The notes under the pieces: generated by a model | Databases searched by the model: none | Told to the model about the DNA's origin: nothing | What the model saw: only the letters and a program-made list of their open reading frames with translations | Position numbers and translations under genes: made by a program | From: Bidens hawaiensis | Lineage: Eukaryota > Streptophyta > Magnoliopsida > Asterales > Asteraceae | DNA: 64,000 bases | Direction of reading: 5' to 3' | NCBI GenBank assembly: GCA_021521415.1 | Contig: JAIQDT010004978.1 | Coordinates: 62,001-126,000, forward strand | In this document: piece by piece, positions 33,076-42,422 of the stretch | Position numbering within the stretch: the stretch's first letter is position 1 | Layout: each line of letters starts with the position of its first letter

Positions 33076-35677
33076 AGTTGGTCTTGGATCGATACATCCC
33101 GTACCCTGGCTTTCTCAAGTTAGCGTCAGGATAATTTCTGTACGTCCTGTTAGGGAATCTCCCTGCAGATTGAGTGTAATGCCTTCCAAACCTTTGAGAA
33201 TAGAAAGTGTTATTTCTTGTGGTTTGGTTGTAAAAATGAGGTTGGTTTTTATGAAAACTTGAATTCGTTACATTTTGGCAATTTTTAAAGTTTTCATTTT
33301 TAGCTGGAATAAAATGACGCTTATTCTCATTTTTATTTGGCTTCACATCTCTAAATCTCGGTTTCAAAGGACAATCTGCAACAAGATGTCCTAACCTGTT
33401 ACATCTAAAGCAACATCTACTCTCCATTTTCTTGTCAAATGTTGGTTTGGATGTAGAGGTAGTATTACCAGCCGTTCGTCTCACATAAGGTGGGACGTAC
33501 GGATTGAGTGGAGAACTCTTTTTAGAAACTTTATCATTATCTCCACTGGTGGGTAATTCTACCTTTTCTTTTGTCTGACCAGATTCGGACAACATATCCG
33601 AATCTGATGAGACTGGACTTGATACAGAAATATTCACACTAGAAACAGGCGAACTTGTTTCGCCACAGCTAACACTTGGTTTGACACTAGTAATTCTAAT
33701 TGGGGTTGACTGAGCAATCTCAAAATCAACAGATTTCTGAACACTTGGATTATAAGTGTAATTATGGTTAAAGGGTGGTGGAACCTCGTGGTATCCGATT
33801 CCTGCCCTCTTTGCAGAGGTACTTGGATCACTCACAAGGTGATCAAGGATAGCCGAGGAGTTTCTGAACTGCTCAAGTTTGCGGTTCAGTTCCACCACCT
33901 TTACCTGGTGGTCAGCAATCTGTTTATCTCTATCAGCAATCAATTTTGTCTTTTCTTCCAAAACCTCATAACTAAGATCAATAATTTCTATTTTCTCAGC
34001 AAGTTTAGTTTTAAGACTTTTAATGTCTTTTTCACAAGCCTTTATCTTAACTTTATAACTGTTTTCTCTTGCTTTAATGAAATGGTGATCTTCTTTAACA
34101 GTTTTAAACTCAGCATCTAATTTGACATACTGATCAGTTATATTGGTTAGTTGCTCAGTCAAATTTTCACAATTAGCACAAATAATTTTGGGACATACCT
34201 TGGATCTACCATCCTGATCGTTCGCCATGAAAGCAGTTTCTTCTTCATTTGCTTTCTTCTCTCCATCAACCTTCTCAACTTCTACAGCTTCAGTCTCAGC
34301 CATGTGTGCTTGTTCACCCAAACCACTTGAGTGTTGGTTCCAGTTGTATTCTCCTGCCTCTCTAGTTAACATGGCATTGATCTCGCGGTTAATTCCAGAG
34401 TGTTGGTTAGGCCTAACTTGTCCCCGTTCAACTCTCTCATTCCTACATTCCCTAGCAAAGTGCCCGAACTGTTGACAATTGTAGCACCTTACTTTTGATT
34501 TGTCAAATCCAGGCCTACCACCAACAAACTTTCTTCCTGTTTTGTTCATAAAACGTTTTACCCGTCTCACGATCATTGCCATTTGCCATTGCAAATCCAT
34601 TTCTTCCAAATCGTCAGCATCAATCTGGTCATAATCCTCATCAAGAACGGCAGGGTCCACAATCTTCCCCTGGATATAATTCTCGTATGAAGCAATAAAT
34701 GAAGCGTAGACTGCAAACTGCTCTTCAGCAGATTTTACACTCATAGGCATCTTGGTGTAATTATTGCTTGTGGGACCAGCTGAATAACCACTTGTAGAGG
34801 ATTGAGGCTTTGAAGCACTAGATCCTCCAGCAACAAAACATACGTCCCCATTTGAGTTCACAGAAACATTTCCTTCATGTGCAGAGTCAGAACCTGACTC
34901 CCCCTTCGAATAAAATGCAGCAGATTCAGGCCTTGAACTTGAGCCTGAGTTAACTTTAGCACCATACATACCAGGGTCTTGTATCTGGTCTGTGGGTGTC
35001 TCCTTTCGAACCATATTTAGCTCATACGTTCTGAGCTTGTTCACTGCAGTTTCTAAGTCACAGTTAGGAAAGTCTTTGTCTTCCCTCATTAACACGGTAT
35101 ACATTTCCCACTTCGGTGGGAGAGCATCTAGAAGCTTTTCAACGATCTCCTCCTCTCGATAGGCAATTGAATAGTTGCTAAGCTCTGTCATTAAGTGATA
35201 GTATCGGGTGATAATATCATCTAAGGATTCATTCTTCAAATATTTGAAGACGGAGAATTGGGTTTTTAAAAGTTTAATTTTTGAGGCACGTATACCCACG
35301 TTCCCCTCGAATCTGTTTTCCAGAGCATCCCAGAGCTCTCTTGCAGAAGTGTACTTTCGGAATGTATGAAGAACTTCTTGAGGTAGTGCCATAGTAATAG
35401 CAGCATGGGCCTTACTCTCAGCCTCATACATTTTCTTCTCCTCGTCATCCATCTTACTGTACTTATCCACCACATCACGTCCTTCGTATTGCATGGTTGG
35501 AGGTACATATCCATCCTGCATGCACACCCACATCTTGGCGTCCTGATATTTGATATACTGGATGAACCTGTCCTTCCATGCCACGAAGTCCGTTCCCTTC
35601 ATCAACCTCGGGGCCTTAGTGGCTGACCCCGCCTCTACCTCCATCTTGACTAAATCTGAGATGTTAATCGCGGACAT
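33053..35677 (-). CDS. gag: Element B gag (nucleocapsid/capsid polyprotein)
   Basis: The start is the ATG at 35677 (MSAINISDL). The frame is open 12 codons further upstream, but the intervening minus-strand sequence is T-rich with two TTTTTCAG acceptor-like words, so the internal ATG is more likely. The product of about 874 residues has a Copia Gag core (MKGTDFVAWKDRF, ARELWDALENRF, KYLKNESLDDIITRYYHL) and CCHC knuckle 1 (CYNCQQFGHFAREC, ~396-409). A Lys/Glu-rich coiled coil, an EVPPPFNHNY motif, knuckle 2 (CFRCNRLGHLVADC, ~755-768) and a basic Arg/Asn/Tyr-rich tail ending NWSWVPRF follow. Two knuckles and the coiled coil are shared with element A. No lesion is seen. Confidence 0.92.
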   Translation of the reverse strand: MSAINISDLVKMEVEAGSATKAPRLMKGTDFVAWKDRFIQYIKYQDAKMWVCMQDGYVPPTMQYEGRDVVDKYSKMDDEEKKMYEAESKAHAAITMALPQEVLHTFRKYTSARELWDALENRFEGNVGIRASKIKLLKTQFSVFKYLKNESLDDIITRYYHLMTELSNYSIAYREEEIVEKLLDALPPKWEMYTVLMREDKDFPNCDLETAVNKLRTYELNMVRKETPTDQIQDPGMYGAKVNSGSSSRPESAAFYSKGESGSDSAHEGNVSVNSNGDVCFVAGGSSASKPQSSTSGYSAGPTSNNYTKMPMSVKSAEEQFAVYASFIASYENYIQGKIVDPAVLDEDYDQIDADDLEEMDLQWQMAMIVRRVKRFMNKTGRKFVGGRPGFDKSKVRCYNCQQFGHFARECRNERVERGQVRPNQHSGINREINAMLTREAGEYNWNQHSSGLGEQAHMAETEAVEVEKVDGEKKANEEETAFMANDQDGRSKVCPKIICANCENLTEQLTNITDQYVKLDAEFKTVKEDHHFIKARENSYKVKIKACEKDIKSLKTKLAEKIEIIDLSYEVLEEKTKLIADRDKQIADHQVKVVELNRKLEQFRNSSAILDHLVSDPSTSAKRAGIGYHEVPPPFNHNYTYNPSVQKSVDFEIAQSTPIRITSVKPSVSCGETSSPVSSVNISVSSPVSSDSDMLSESGQTKEKVELPTSGDNDKVSKKSSPLNPYVPPYVRRTAGNTTSTSKPTFDKKMESRCCFRCNRLGHLVADCPLKPRFRDVKPNKNENKRHFIPAKNENFKNCQNVTNSSFHKNQPHFYNQTTRNNTFYSQRFGRHYTQSAGRFPNRTYRNYPDANLRKPGYGMYRSKTNWSWVPRF

Positions 35678-35729
35678 CCTTGCGAAAACCTGAAAAACCT
35701 GAAAAACACACAAAAAAAATATTAAAACA

Positions 35730-36020
35730 GCTCAGATAGCGAAGTTAAGAATAACTTCGCTGGAAGTTAACTTCGCTGAACAAGAACTTCGCTGGATCTT
35801 AAATTCGCTTGACTTGGCGAAGTTAAGAATAACTTCGCTTAGAATGAGCGAACTTAGGATGTAAGCGAAGTTGGGTGGTAAGCGAAGTTACGGATAACTT
35901 CGCTTTGGCGAACTTATGAGGTAAGCGAAGTTGTGGTTAACTTCGCTAATCCTTATATCTTCGCCGAAACCCTAATCTCCAGTGACGGCAACTTCGCCTG
36001 AATTCAGCAACTTCGCCCGA
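35730..36020 (-). repeat. Dyad-repeat cluster in the gag leader of element B
   Basis: More than a dozen gcgaagtt/aacttcgc words in both orientations (for example gcgaagttaagaataacttc, twice) lie between the PBS and the gag ATG. The cluster ends just before the acceptor-like TTTTTCAG words. The ORF3 leader cluster has the same relative position, and both leaders have a TCTGAACWGT-type word just before the cluster. Confidence 0.88.
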
Positions 36021-36201
36021 TGAACGCGAAGAACAGTTCAGATCTGAAACTCGGATTTTAACGAGAATTTTGAAGGTTTAAAGGCTTAAACACACTGGTA
36101 GGTAGCTAGAATGAATAAACACACCAAAAACTCGTCCCGGTAACACCCGAAATGAAACGAAATCTACACCCGCGTGAAATCCCGAACCTCACAATCGAGC
36201 C

Positions 36202-36217
36202 GATGGCTCTGATACCA
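36202..36217 (-). promoter_or_regulatory. Primer-binding site of element B (initiator tRNA-Met type)
   Basis: The minus strand reads TGGTATCAGAGCCATC, beginning 2 nt after the 5' LTR. It is complementary to the 3' end of initiator tRNA-Met and fixes the orientation. Confidence 0.93.
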
Positions 36218-36219
36218 AT

Positions 36220-36658
36220 TGTAGGTTCCTGAACGCGGATCGTACACGGGAAATCTCTAACAACGCAGGTGCGGAATCCCTGCGTATATAGGTACGAGTG
36301 TAGATATTGTAGAGATTGAATACACGAACAATGAACACGAGCTATAAGGTAAACACGTTATATTGAATAACTAAACACGTGACAGTAAGTCACTGTTACA
36401 GAGAACAAAACGAAACAAAGCGTAACCAAAAACCCTAACTCACGTCCTCTTCTGTTTCTGCTGAAACAGTGTATTTAAACACGACAACTTCGCCACTGGC
36501 GAAGTTGTCAGTAACCTCGCTAAATCAGCAAGTTCGCCATAGCGAACTTGCTGATAACTTCGCTAGTTTACAAAACAAAACATAAACAAACCATTAACTA
36601 TATTACAGACTCGATAACAAATACTAGACTATGAACTACTGACAAACATGTACCAACA
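36220..36658 (-). repeat. Element B 5' LTR (439 bp)
   Basis: It is identical by eye to 24288-24726 and is followed by the target copy cttct at 36659-36663. On the sense strand it begins TGTTGGTACATG and ends CCTACA. Confidence 0.95.
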
Positions 36659-36663
36659 CTTCT

Positions 36664-37053
36664 CATACGCAGATGTTGAAACAAAGATGCACATCTCTTG
36701 ATACTTCCAACTTGATGAAAAATATTCTCTGGTAAAGCCATAGTCAAAGTAGAATATGCCTTTATCTCGATTTCTAAAGCTTTCTTCTCTTCTTGTGAGT
36801 ATTGAGAGACAGCTTTAGGAGTATACCCAATAGTATCATCACCAATCATTGGTGCAACATAAACCTTATAAAGACAATATGAGCAGTCAGGATGAACTGA
36901 ACCCAAATGTGCACGAAACCGAGGTTCCCATTTGGCAAAGTCATTGAACTTCATCAATCTTGGACATTTAGAATGTGAACCTATCTCAGTATCAAGTTGC
37001 AACATCTGTTGCATCAACATATTTTGAGACTCCAATGCATACATACCAGCCAT
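36664..37053 (-). pseudogene. gag: Element A gag, 5' part
   Basis: The frame starts at an ATG at 37053 (MAGMYALESQ) and runs for 130 codons, with LMKFNDFAKWEPRFRAHL matching the corresponding Gag N-terminus of B, and a KALEIEIKAYSTLTMALP stretch. It stops where element B inserted (after LFQHLRMRS). It continues at 24287 and below once B and one cttct copy are set aside. Any reading into the LTR of B is an artefact of the insertion. Confidence 0.88.
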
Positions 37054-37074
37054 ATTTGAAAATAAACAAGTGTA

Positions 37075-37775
37075 CAGTTATAGCGAACTACACACTGTGT
37101 TTAACGAATCAATAAACAAGGTTGAGCGAACTGTGAATAGTGTAGCGAATTGAATCTTAACGAATCAAGTCTTAACGAATGAGGTGAGTGTGTTAGCGAA
37201 TCAAAAGTCAACCTAGCGAGTCAACTTAACGAATCACAAATAAAGTTAACGAATCACAAATACAGTTAACGAATCACCCAAATGGCGAAACAGATAACGA
37301 TTGTGATGAAGGTTTAACGAATCACAAGTCAACTTAACGAATTGACCAAGTCAACTTAACGAATTGATCACACGAATTGACCAAGTCAACTTAACGAATT
37401 GATCACACGAATTGACCAAGTCAACTTAACGAATTACTAAGGAGTGCTTAGCGAATTAAAATAATGAATCAGCTACAGTTGATAGCGAATCAACACTATA
37501 GCGAATTATACTATAACGAATCAGGTTGTTACAACCGTTTGTAACAAACTTGATTCCTTTCTGCCACGTGGCAAAAAGTTGTTATGGCACAAATTCCAAG
37601 ACAAACACGTGTCAAACGAATCAGTTATTTAGTTAACGAACTAGATAACACAAATTAATTAACTTACACGAATCAGTTAGCGAACTGATTAGCGAATGGC
37701 AAGAACTGATAGCGAATCAAGTTAAAGACATAGCGAATCACTTGAAACTTTGTAACGAATCGCATTCATCTTCAA
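37075..37775 (-). repeat. Dyad-repeat cluster in the gag leader of element A, with a 35-bp tandem repeat
   Basis: Dozens of taacgaat, tagcgaat and acgaatca words occur between the PBS and gag. A 35-bp unit containing cgaattgaccaagtcaactt is repeated about three times at 37338-37437. The same core words occur in the LTR and around the ORF3 TATA box of this element, but not in B or D. Confidence 0.85.
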
Positions 37776-38205
37776 ATCTTCAAACATTCAAGAACAATTT
37801 TCCAGAAATATGAAGATCAAACCCAGAAACTTATCAATTCCAGATCTGTAATACACACTCAATTGTCAACCAAAACTAACAAATAATATACCAAAATGCT
37901 CGTAATCGCAAAGCGAATTCAACTCAACACATCTCGTAACCGATTATCACACTACACGAGCCAATTTCAACCAAAACTAATCCCCTGTATACGAACTCAA
38001 ACCGAAAACACAATAAACATCACAAATCCAATCCACAATCCAATTCCACTTATCTAGACACCAAAAATACCTTAACCAAAACAAATTTACTCTAATCCAT
38101 CCTGATTCAATCCAAATCAACTCAAATCGATTAAAACTCAAATCAAACAGAAAATAAACATGAAAACTATAATAATAACAATCAAACCAAGCGAATTGAG
38201 CCCCG
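37776..38205 (-). other. PBS-proximal leader of element A
   Basis: This is A-rich non-coding sequence (ccaaaactaa- and caaatc-type words) between the PBS and the dyad cluster. No gene or clear signal is seen. Confidence 0.4.
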
Positions 38206-38220
38206 AAAGCTCTGATACCA
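38206..38220 (-). promoter_or_regulatory. Primer-binding site of element A (initiator tRNA-Met type)
   Basis: The minus strand reads TGGTATCAGAGCTTT, beginning 2 nt after the 5' LTR end. It matches the initiator tRNA-Met complement. Confidence 0.9.
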
Positions 38221-38222
38221 CT

Positions 38223-38792
38223 TGTTTGATCCCGTTTTCACTCGTTCTTCTCAATATCTTAGATCCGATCCAGATCTATAGGTTAATATTAATTATACGG
38301 ATCTAACTCTTTAATACCTTAGCTCGATTGTTATTAGTATGTAATCTATATATTATCAATAAGTTTAATCGTGAAGCTTGAGAGAGAGATAGAATACTTT
38401 AAATCTTTCTGAATAATGTTATTTCTCTCAAAACTTCAACATTTTACAAGTGAACAGTGGTTCACTATTAATAGAAGACGATCTAGTTCGCTAACATCCC
38501 CTAGCGAACCAGCATCCCCTTCGTTATATAAAATAACTTAACGAACCACCCCCTGATTCGTTAACATCCCCTAACGAATCAGGAGGGAATACATTATAAA
38601 GTCCTAGTTCGCTAACATTCCTAGCGAACTAGACTTAACCTTAACGAACTAGTCTTAGTTCGCTAACATTCTTAGCGAACTAGACTCAAACATAACGAAT
38701 TAGTCTAAATAACATTAAATATTACATTAAAATAATCAAATAAACATTAATGATAATTACAAAGACTCTAGACGCAAAACCGTGCACAAACA
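38223..38792 (-). repeat. Element A 5' LTR (570 bp)
   Basis: The plus strand begins tgtttgatccc and ends cacaaaca. The last 111 bp are repeated exactly at 1-111. In the sense direction a TATA-like TATTAATAG lies at 38466-38474. Its upstream side (38478-38690) is filled with ttcgcta/tagcgaa and ttcgtta/taacgaa dyads, for example tagttcgctaacattcctagcgaacta. Confidence 0.92.
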
Positions 38793-39296
38793 AAATCTGA
38801 TTCAATCAATTGGTGAGAATTGGGGGTTAATCTAGACCTAGAAAGATGAAATTGAACAATAGATTTGTTAAATTAACATACCTTAGGTTGGAAATCGAAG
38901 AATTGATGCAAAGATTCGTGAATTTGATGAAAGGTCGACGGTTTTCGGTGTTAGAACGAAGTGGTGTTAGGGTTAATTGTTTGGGAAATGTTTATTTTAT
39001 TTGGAAAATAAGTAACTATTCTGGACACAAAAGCACGGTACCATGCTTTATGAAGCACGACCCCGTGCTGCAATTTGCAGTCAGTTTCTTTTTGTTTTTG
39101 TTGTTTATTTGTCGGGCTGGTCTATTTTTAACTGATTTTCTTTTAGGGTTAGAATTAAGACAGTAATTAAAAGTCCTAATTTAAATAAAACATAAATCAT
39201 AGTTAAACATAGTAGAAAGAAAAGTACAACAACAATTCTGAATTACAAAACATAACACTAGCAAGAGTAACATCTTAACAAGACAAAGTCGGAACT

Positions 39297-39539
39297 TCAA
39301 CGACCACCATTCCCGAACAGGTCTTGAATGTGTGGTGGGGCTCGTTTAACTTCTAAGAGCTCAGAAAGCTTTTTATCGAGCTTTGCGATCTCCCGGTTAA
39401 GATAGTTGAGCTTGAAAGCCACATCCTTGTTGTGGCTATCCACAACATGGAAATTTTCAAACCGTAGTAGTTCGACTTTGTTGATCAGCTCCATTAGGCG
39501 AGCCTCAGTTTGGATATTACATTCGACTTGGTATCTCAT
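39297..39539 (-). pseudogene. Unrecognised coding remnant in element E
   Basis: An 80-codon frame reads MRYQVECNIQTEARLMELI at its start, then a Leu-heptad-like stretch (AFKLNYLNREIAKLDKKLSELL), which suggests a coiled coil. A preceding MESKKVEWRPVRKG fragment at ~39585-39645 on the same strand may belong to the same broken gene. I do not recognise the family; a retroelement gag or accessory piece is likely from the context. Confidence 0.35.
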
Positions 39540-39895
39540 AATGCATTAGAGCCTCATGATTTCTTCCTCAAGGTTTGTTTGACTAAGAATCACATTGCTT
39601 GCCTTTCCTCACTGGCCTCCATTCAACTTTCTTACTCTCCATTTCAATAAATTTGTGTTTGGTGTGAACGGAATAGTGAGTTTTTATATGCATTATATAG
39701 AGACTGGAAAGTCGAGCATGACCCCGTGTTGCTAGGGGAATAAATGTTTCTGATTCAGAGAATTGTATGGAGTCAGCGCGTAACATGCTGAAGATTCTAA
39801 GGTGACCACGGCCCCGTGCTTTAAGAAGCACGGCCCCATGCTTTTTGTCACTGAAATTTTCTTTGATTTTTCAGCCCAATGCGAGAGCCAAAAAG

Positions 39896-41510
39896 TGATT
39901 TCTACTAAGACTAAACACACACAAAATAGGCAAGTGTACCTATCGTATATGTAGAATGGTATTGGTAAGAACCAAGTATCGATCCGTGGACACAAATGTT
40001 TCTAATATTGAATCTTTATTTTAGTTTAATCGGAGAGTTTTAATCATTTTGAGGTTGATTTTTAAACTTTTATAAAATAGAAATATATAATATATAGGTG
40101 ACAAGAATTGAAATTCTAAATGAGTAGTTCAATTGTATGAAGGTTTACCATCTATTATCAAGAATCCACTCCATTATTCATTGATAATTAATAGTTAAAC
40201 ATGTGATAAACTTGTCCTAATAATATATGATAAAATAGTCCCTTATTTCTAAGTGAACATATCCTATGACTTAAAAGAGAGTAACATGCGCATTTTAAAG
40301 TCCATCCTTTCCTAATGTCATGTTACCACGAGAATGTCAATTTAAGTAGACAAGCAGTTTGGTATAGTAGAACGATTAGGATTGACTTCGATTTCTCAAA
40401 TACCAATCCTAACAACTTCGAGTGATTGTAGTTAACTCACACAACCTCCCCTTGGTGGATTGGATTAGATTATAACTACACATTCCATTGACATATGATT
40501 TCTTTAACTAGCCTAATAACCTAAGCAATCGTGTTAACAATGTTATTTTAGAATTATCAAAACCAGAGAAATAGATCATAGCTTATATCTCATCATTTCT
40601 AAGTACAACATAAGGATCCATATTTTATCTTGAATAAAGTATAAAAATATTCTTATTACCATTTCTAGTTTCTAAGAACATGAATTACCATGATTGATAT
40701 TAAATCATCAACCTTGATGTATTGGATTAAAGTGATAAAACATTTCTAAATCAATGGATAATTGCTAAATAACCATGTACTATACCAAACTAAACCACAT
40801 GTTTCATGTAATCATCAAGTAAAACAAAGCTTCTTCATAGATTATATATGGTAATAGGAGTTTACCTCATAATGAGCATTGTTATGAACATAAGAGATGA
40901 TGATAACAAATACATAATTAAACTTAGAATAATCTAACCAAATGTGAATGAATCTCCTCTCTTAATGATGGATTATGATGGTGTTGATGATAATGGATGA
41001 TAATGATAACCTCCAAGCCTTCAAACTCCTCACAAGATCTTCAATATGAGTGTAATGTGGGTGCTTTATTAGTGAAAACCGTTTAAAATTCGTATTCAAG
41101 CACACCTCTCAAATGCCACAAGAGCCTCTAGAGGCACGCCCCCGCGTTTTTATTGCCATGTGCTGCAATTCTTTTTGTCCTTATATGAAGGTGACCACAA
41201 CTCCATGCTTTAGGAATCACGGCCCCCATGCTTTAGGAAGCACGACCAGTGATTTTGTTGACATGTGCTTAAATTCTTGTATATTTTTGTCTTTTCTTGT
41301 GTTAAGGAGCATGGGGGCGTGTTTCTTGTTTTTCCTGTGGTTTCTTCCGTTTTTCTTCGGCTTTTCTCTTGTTTCTTCGTTTGAGGCTTGGGTTTACCTG
41401 AAATTACATTTTATTAAGATAAGTAGCCATTCGTGCCATATTATTTGATAGAAGTTGCAGTTTTTAGAGATTATTTGATGCTTAAAAGATGTATAATTTT
41501 ATATACATCA
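39896..41510 (-). repeat. Putative 5' LTR of element E (~1.6 kb)
   Basis: On the minus strand it begins TGATGTATATAAAATT and ends GTAGAAATCA. CTTTTTGGCTCTCGC, which could be a worn tRNA-Asp-type PBS, follows. The second LTR is not in the window, so the ends rest on motifs alone. Confidence 0.35.
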
Positions 41511-41512
41511 AG

Positions 41513-42405
41513 TAATCATTGAGGATTGGACTGATGAGGATGATGAGTCTCGTGTTTCAATTAATAAAGATATTATTTCTTATGTTTCTCTAAAATTACC
41601 CTTTTTGAATTCTGTTATTCCGACTATTTATGTGGGCTCTATTTTTAAGGGCAAGGATACTTGTGTGGTTGATTCCGTTAAGACTTTGAATTCTGATAAA
41701 TGATTTCTAATAAGTTTAAAAGGTTAAAAAAACTCCAACAAGTACTCATCGCCTTAGTTTGTTAAAGAGGGATGCTCTATTGACAAACAAGGCAGTATGT
41801 TAAATAATGTGATAAGTGGTAAGCGTCAAGTAAAGAAAACTGGTCCACACAACCGGTCCAGACAAGAAGTTGCCCAAAATAATTTCTATGTAAAACGTCA
41901 AACTTGTTTTAACTGTGGAACTCCCAGTCATATTTCCAGAAATTGTCCACATCGTCCATATGTTCCTTATTATGGATTTTATCATAGGAATATGCCTTAT
42001 ATGCCTCATAATACCTACAGGAAAAATTTCAGGCATAATCAGGCTAATCCCTCTGACGATGATTGGAATAGAAACAAATCTGGCAGGTTTAGTCCTCATC
42101 AGACCAAGCCTAACATGTTTCGTAAAGAGGGCAGAAAAGGTGTTTCGGTCTCTAAACCGAAACAAGTGGAAAAGACAAAATCGTCTGTTTCTAACCCTCA
42201 AAAACCAGAGATCAAGTCATCCATTCGTACATATAATTCCAGATCTTACAATGGTAGACATAAATGGTTGCCTAAATATCCAGTAAAAGAGTCTTTAAAT
42301 TCTATGTTAGATGATCAAAAAGATATGTCATGGCAACCTGTGACAACCTTAGATGAGTCAGGGTCACCCGGTGTAACTATGGACTGGGTACCAAAGTCTA
42401 ATTAA
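41513..42405 (+). pseudogene. gag: Element D gag, 3' part
   Basis: It starts mid-gene at the E insertion with IIEDWTDEDDESRVS. A stop lies near 41701 and there is a frameshift before the longest open part (41797-42405). CCHC knuckle CFNCGTPSHISRNC (~41915-41956) corresponds to knuckle 2 of A and B. A basic linker follows, and the end MDWVPKSN-stop matches the WVPR end of B. Confidence 0.82.
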
Positions 42406-42422
42406 TCCCGCACATCGTGCAG

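Larger units (their letters stand above)
24288..36658 (-). mobile_element. Element B: complete SIRE/Maximus-like Copia retrotransposon inserted in gag of element A
   Basis: This 12,371-bp element has two 439-bp LTRs that I find identical on base-by-base reading, TG...CA-type ends and the target duplication cttct (24283-24287 and 36659-36663). It has a tRNA-Met-type PBS, a polypurine tract and three open genes in order gag (886 aa frame), pol (1113 codons) and ORF3 (930 aa). All expected catalytic motifs are present. It is the best candidate for a recently mobile, possibly still competent element in the window. It carries two long A-runs (on its sense strand) in the pol-ORF3 spacer. Confidence 0.95.
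1..38792 (-). mobile_element. Element A: SIRE/Maximus-like Ty1/Copia retrotransposon (outer copy, interrupted by B and C)
   Basis: Read on the minus strand the order is 5' LTR (38223-38792), tRNA-Met-type PBS, leader, gag, protease, integrase, RT, RNase H, a third ORF, polypurine tract and 3' LTR (ends at 111; its start lies outside the window). The integrase-before-RT order identifies Ty1/Copia. A long gag with two CCHC knuckles plus a large extra ORF after pol fits the SIRE/Maximus lineage. Bases 1-111 match 38682-38792 exactly. Element B splits gag (target copy cttct) and element C splits pol (target copy taaag). Without the inserts the element would be about 15 kb. gag and pol carry nonsense changes, frameshifts and a small deletion, while ORF3 is fully open. 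The right-hand target-site copy is probably aaatc (38793-38797); its partner is outside the window. Confidence 0.9.
38798..41510 (-). mobile_element. Element E: decayed Gypsy-like LTR retrotransposon fragment
   Basis: It lies between the end of A and the broken gag of D. On the minus strand it begins TGATGTATATAAAATTATAC, which looks like an LTR start with a TATA box. D's gag resumes at 41511, with agtaa as the possible target copy. The rest of E would lie left of the window beyond A. A gcacggccccgtgct-type dyad recurs at 39028-39072, 39810-39842 and 41133-41325. Assignment to Gypsy (Athila/Tat type) rests on LTR size and a weak TTTTTGGC PBS-like word, so it is tentative. Confidence 0.5.

Noticed and set aside
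36598..36663. Extension of the A gag frame into the LTR of B
   Set aside because: It is an artefact of the insertion; the true continuation is at 24287 and below.
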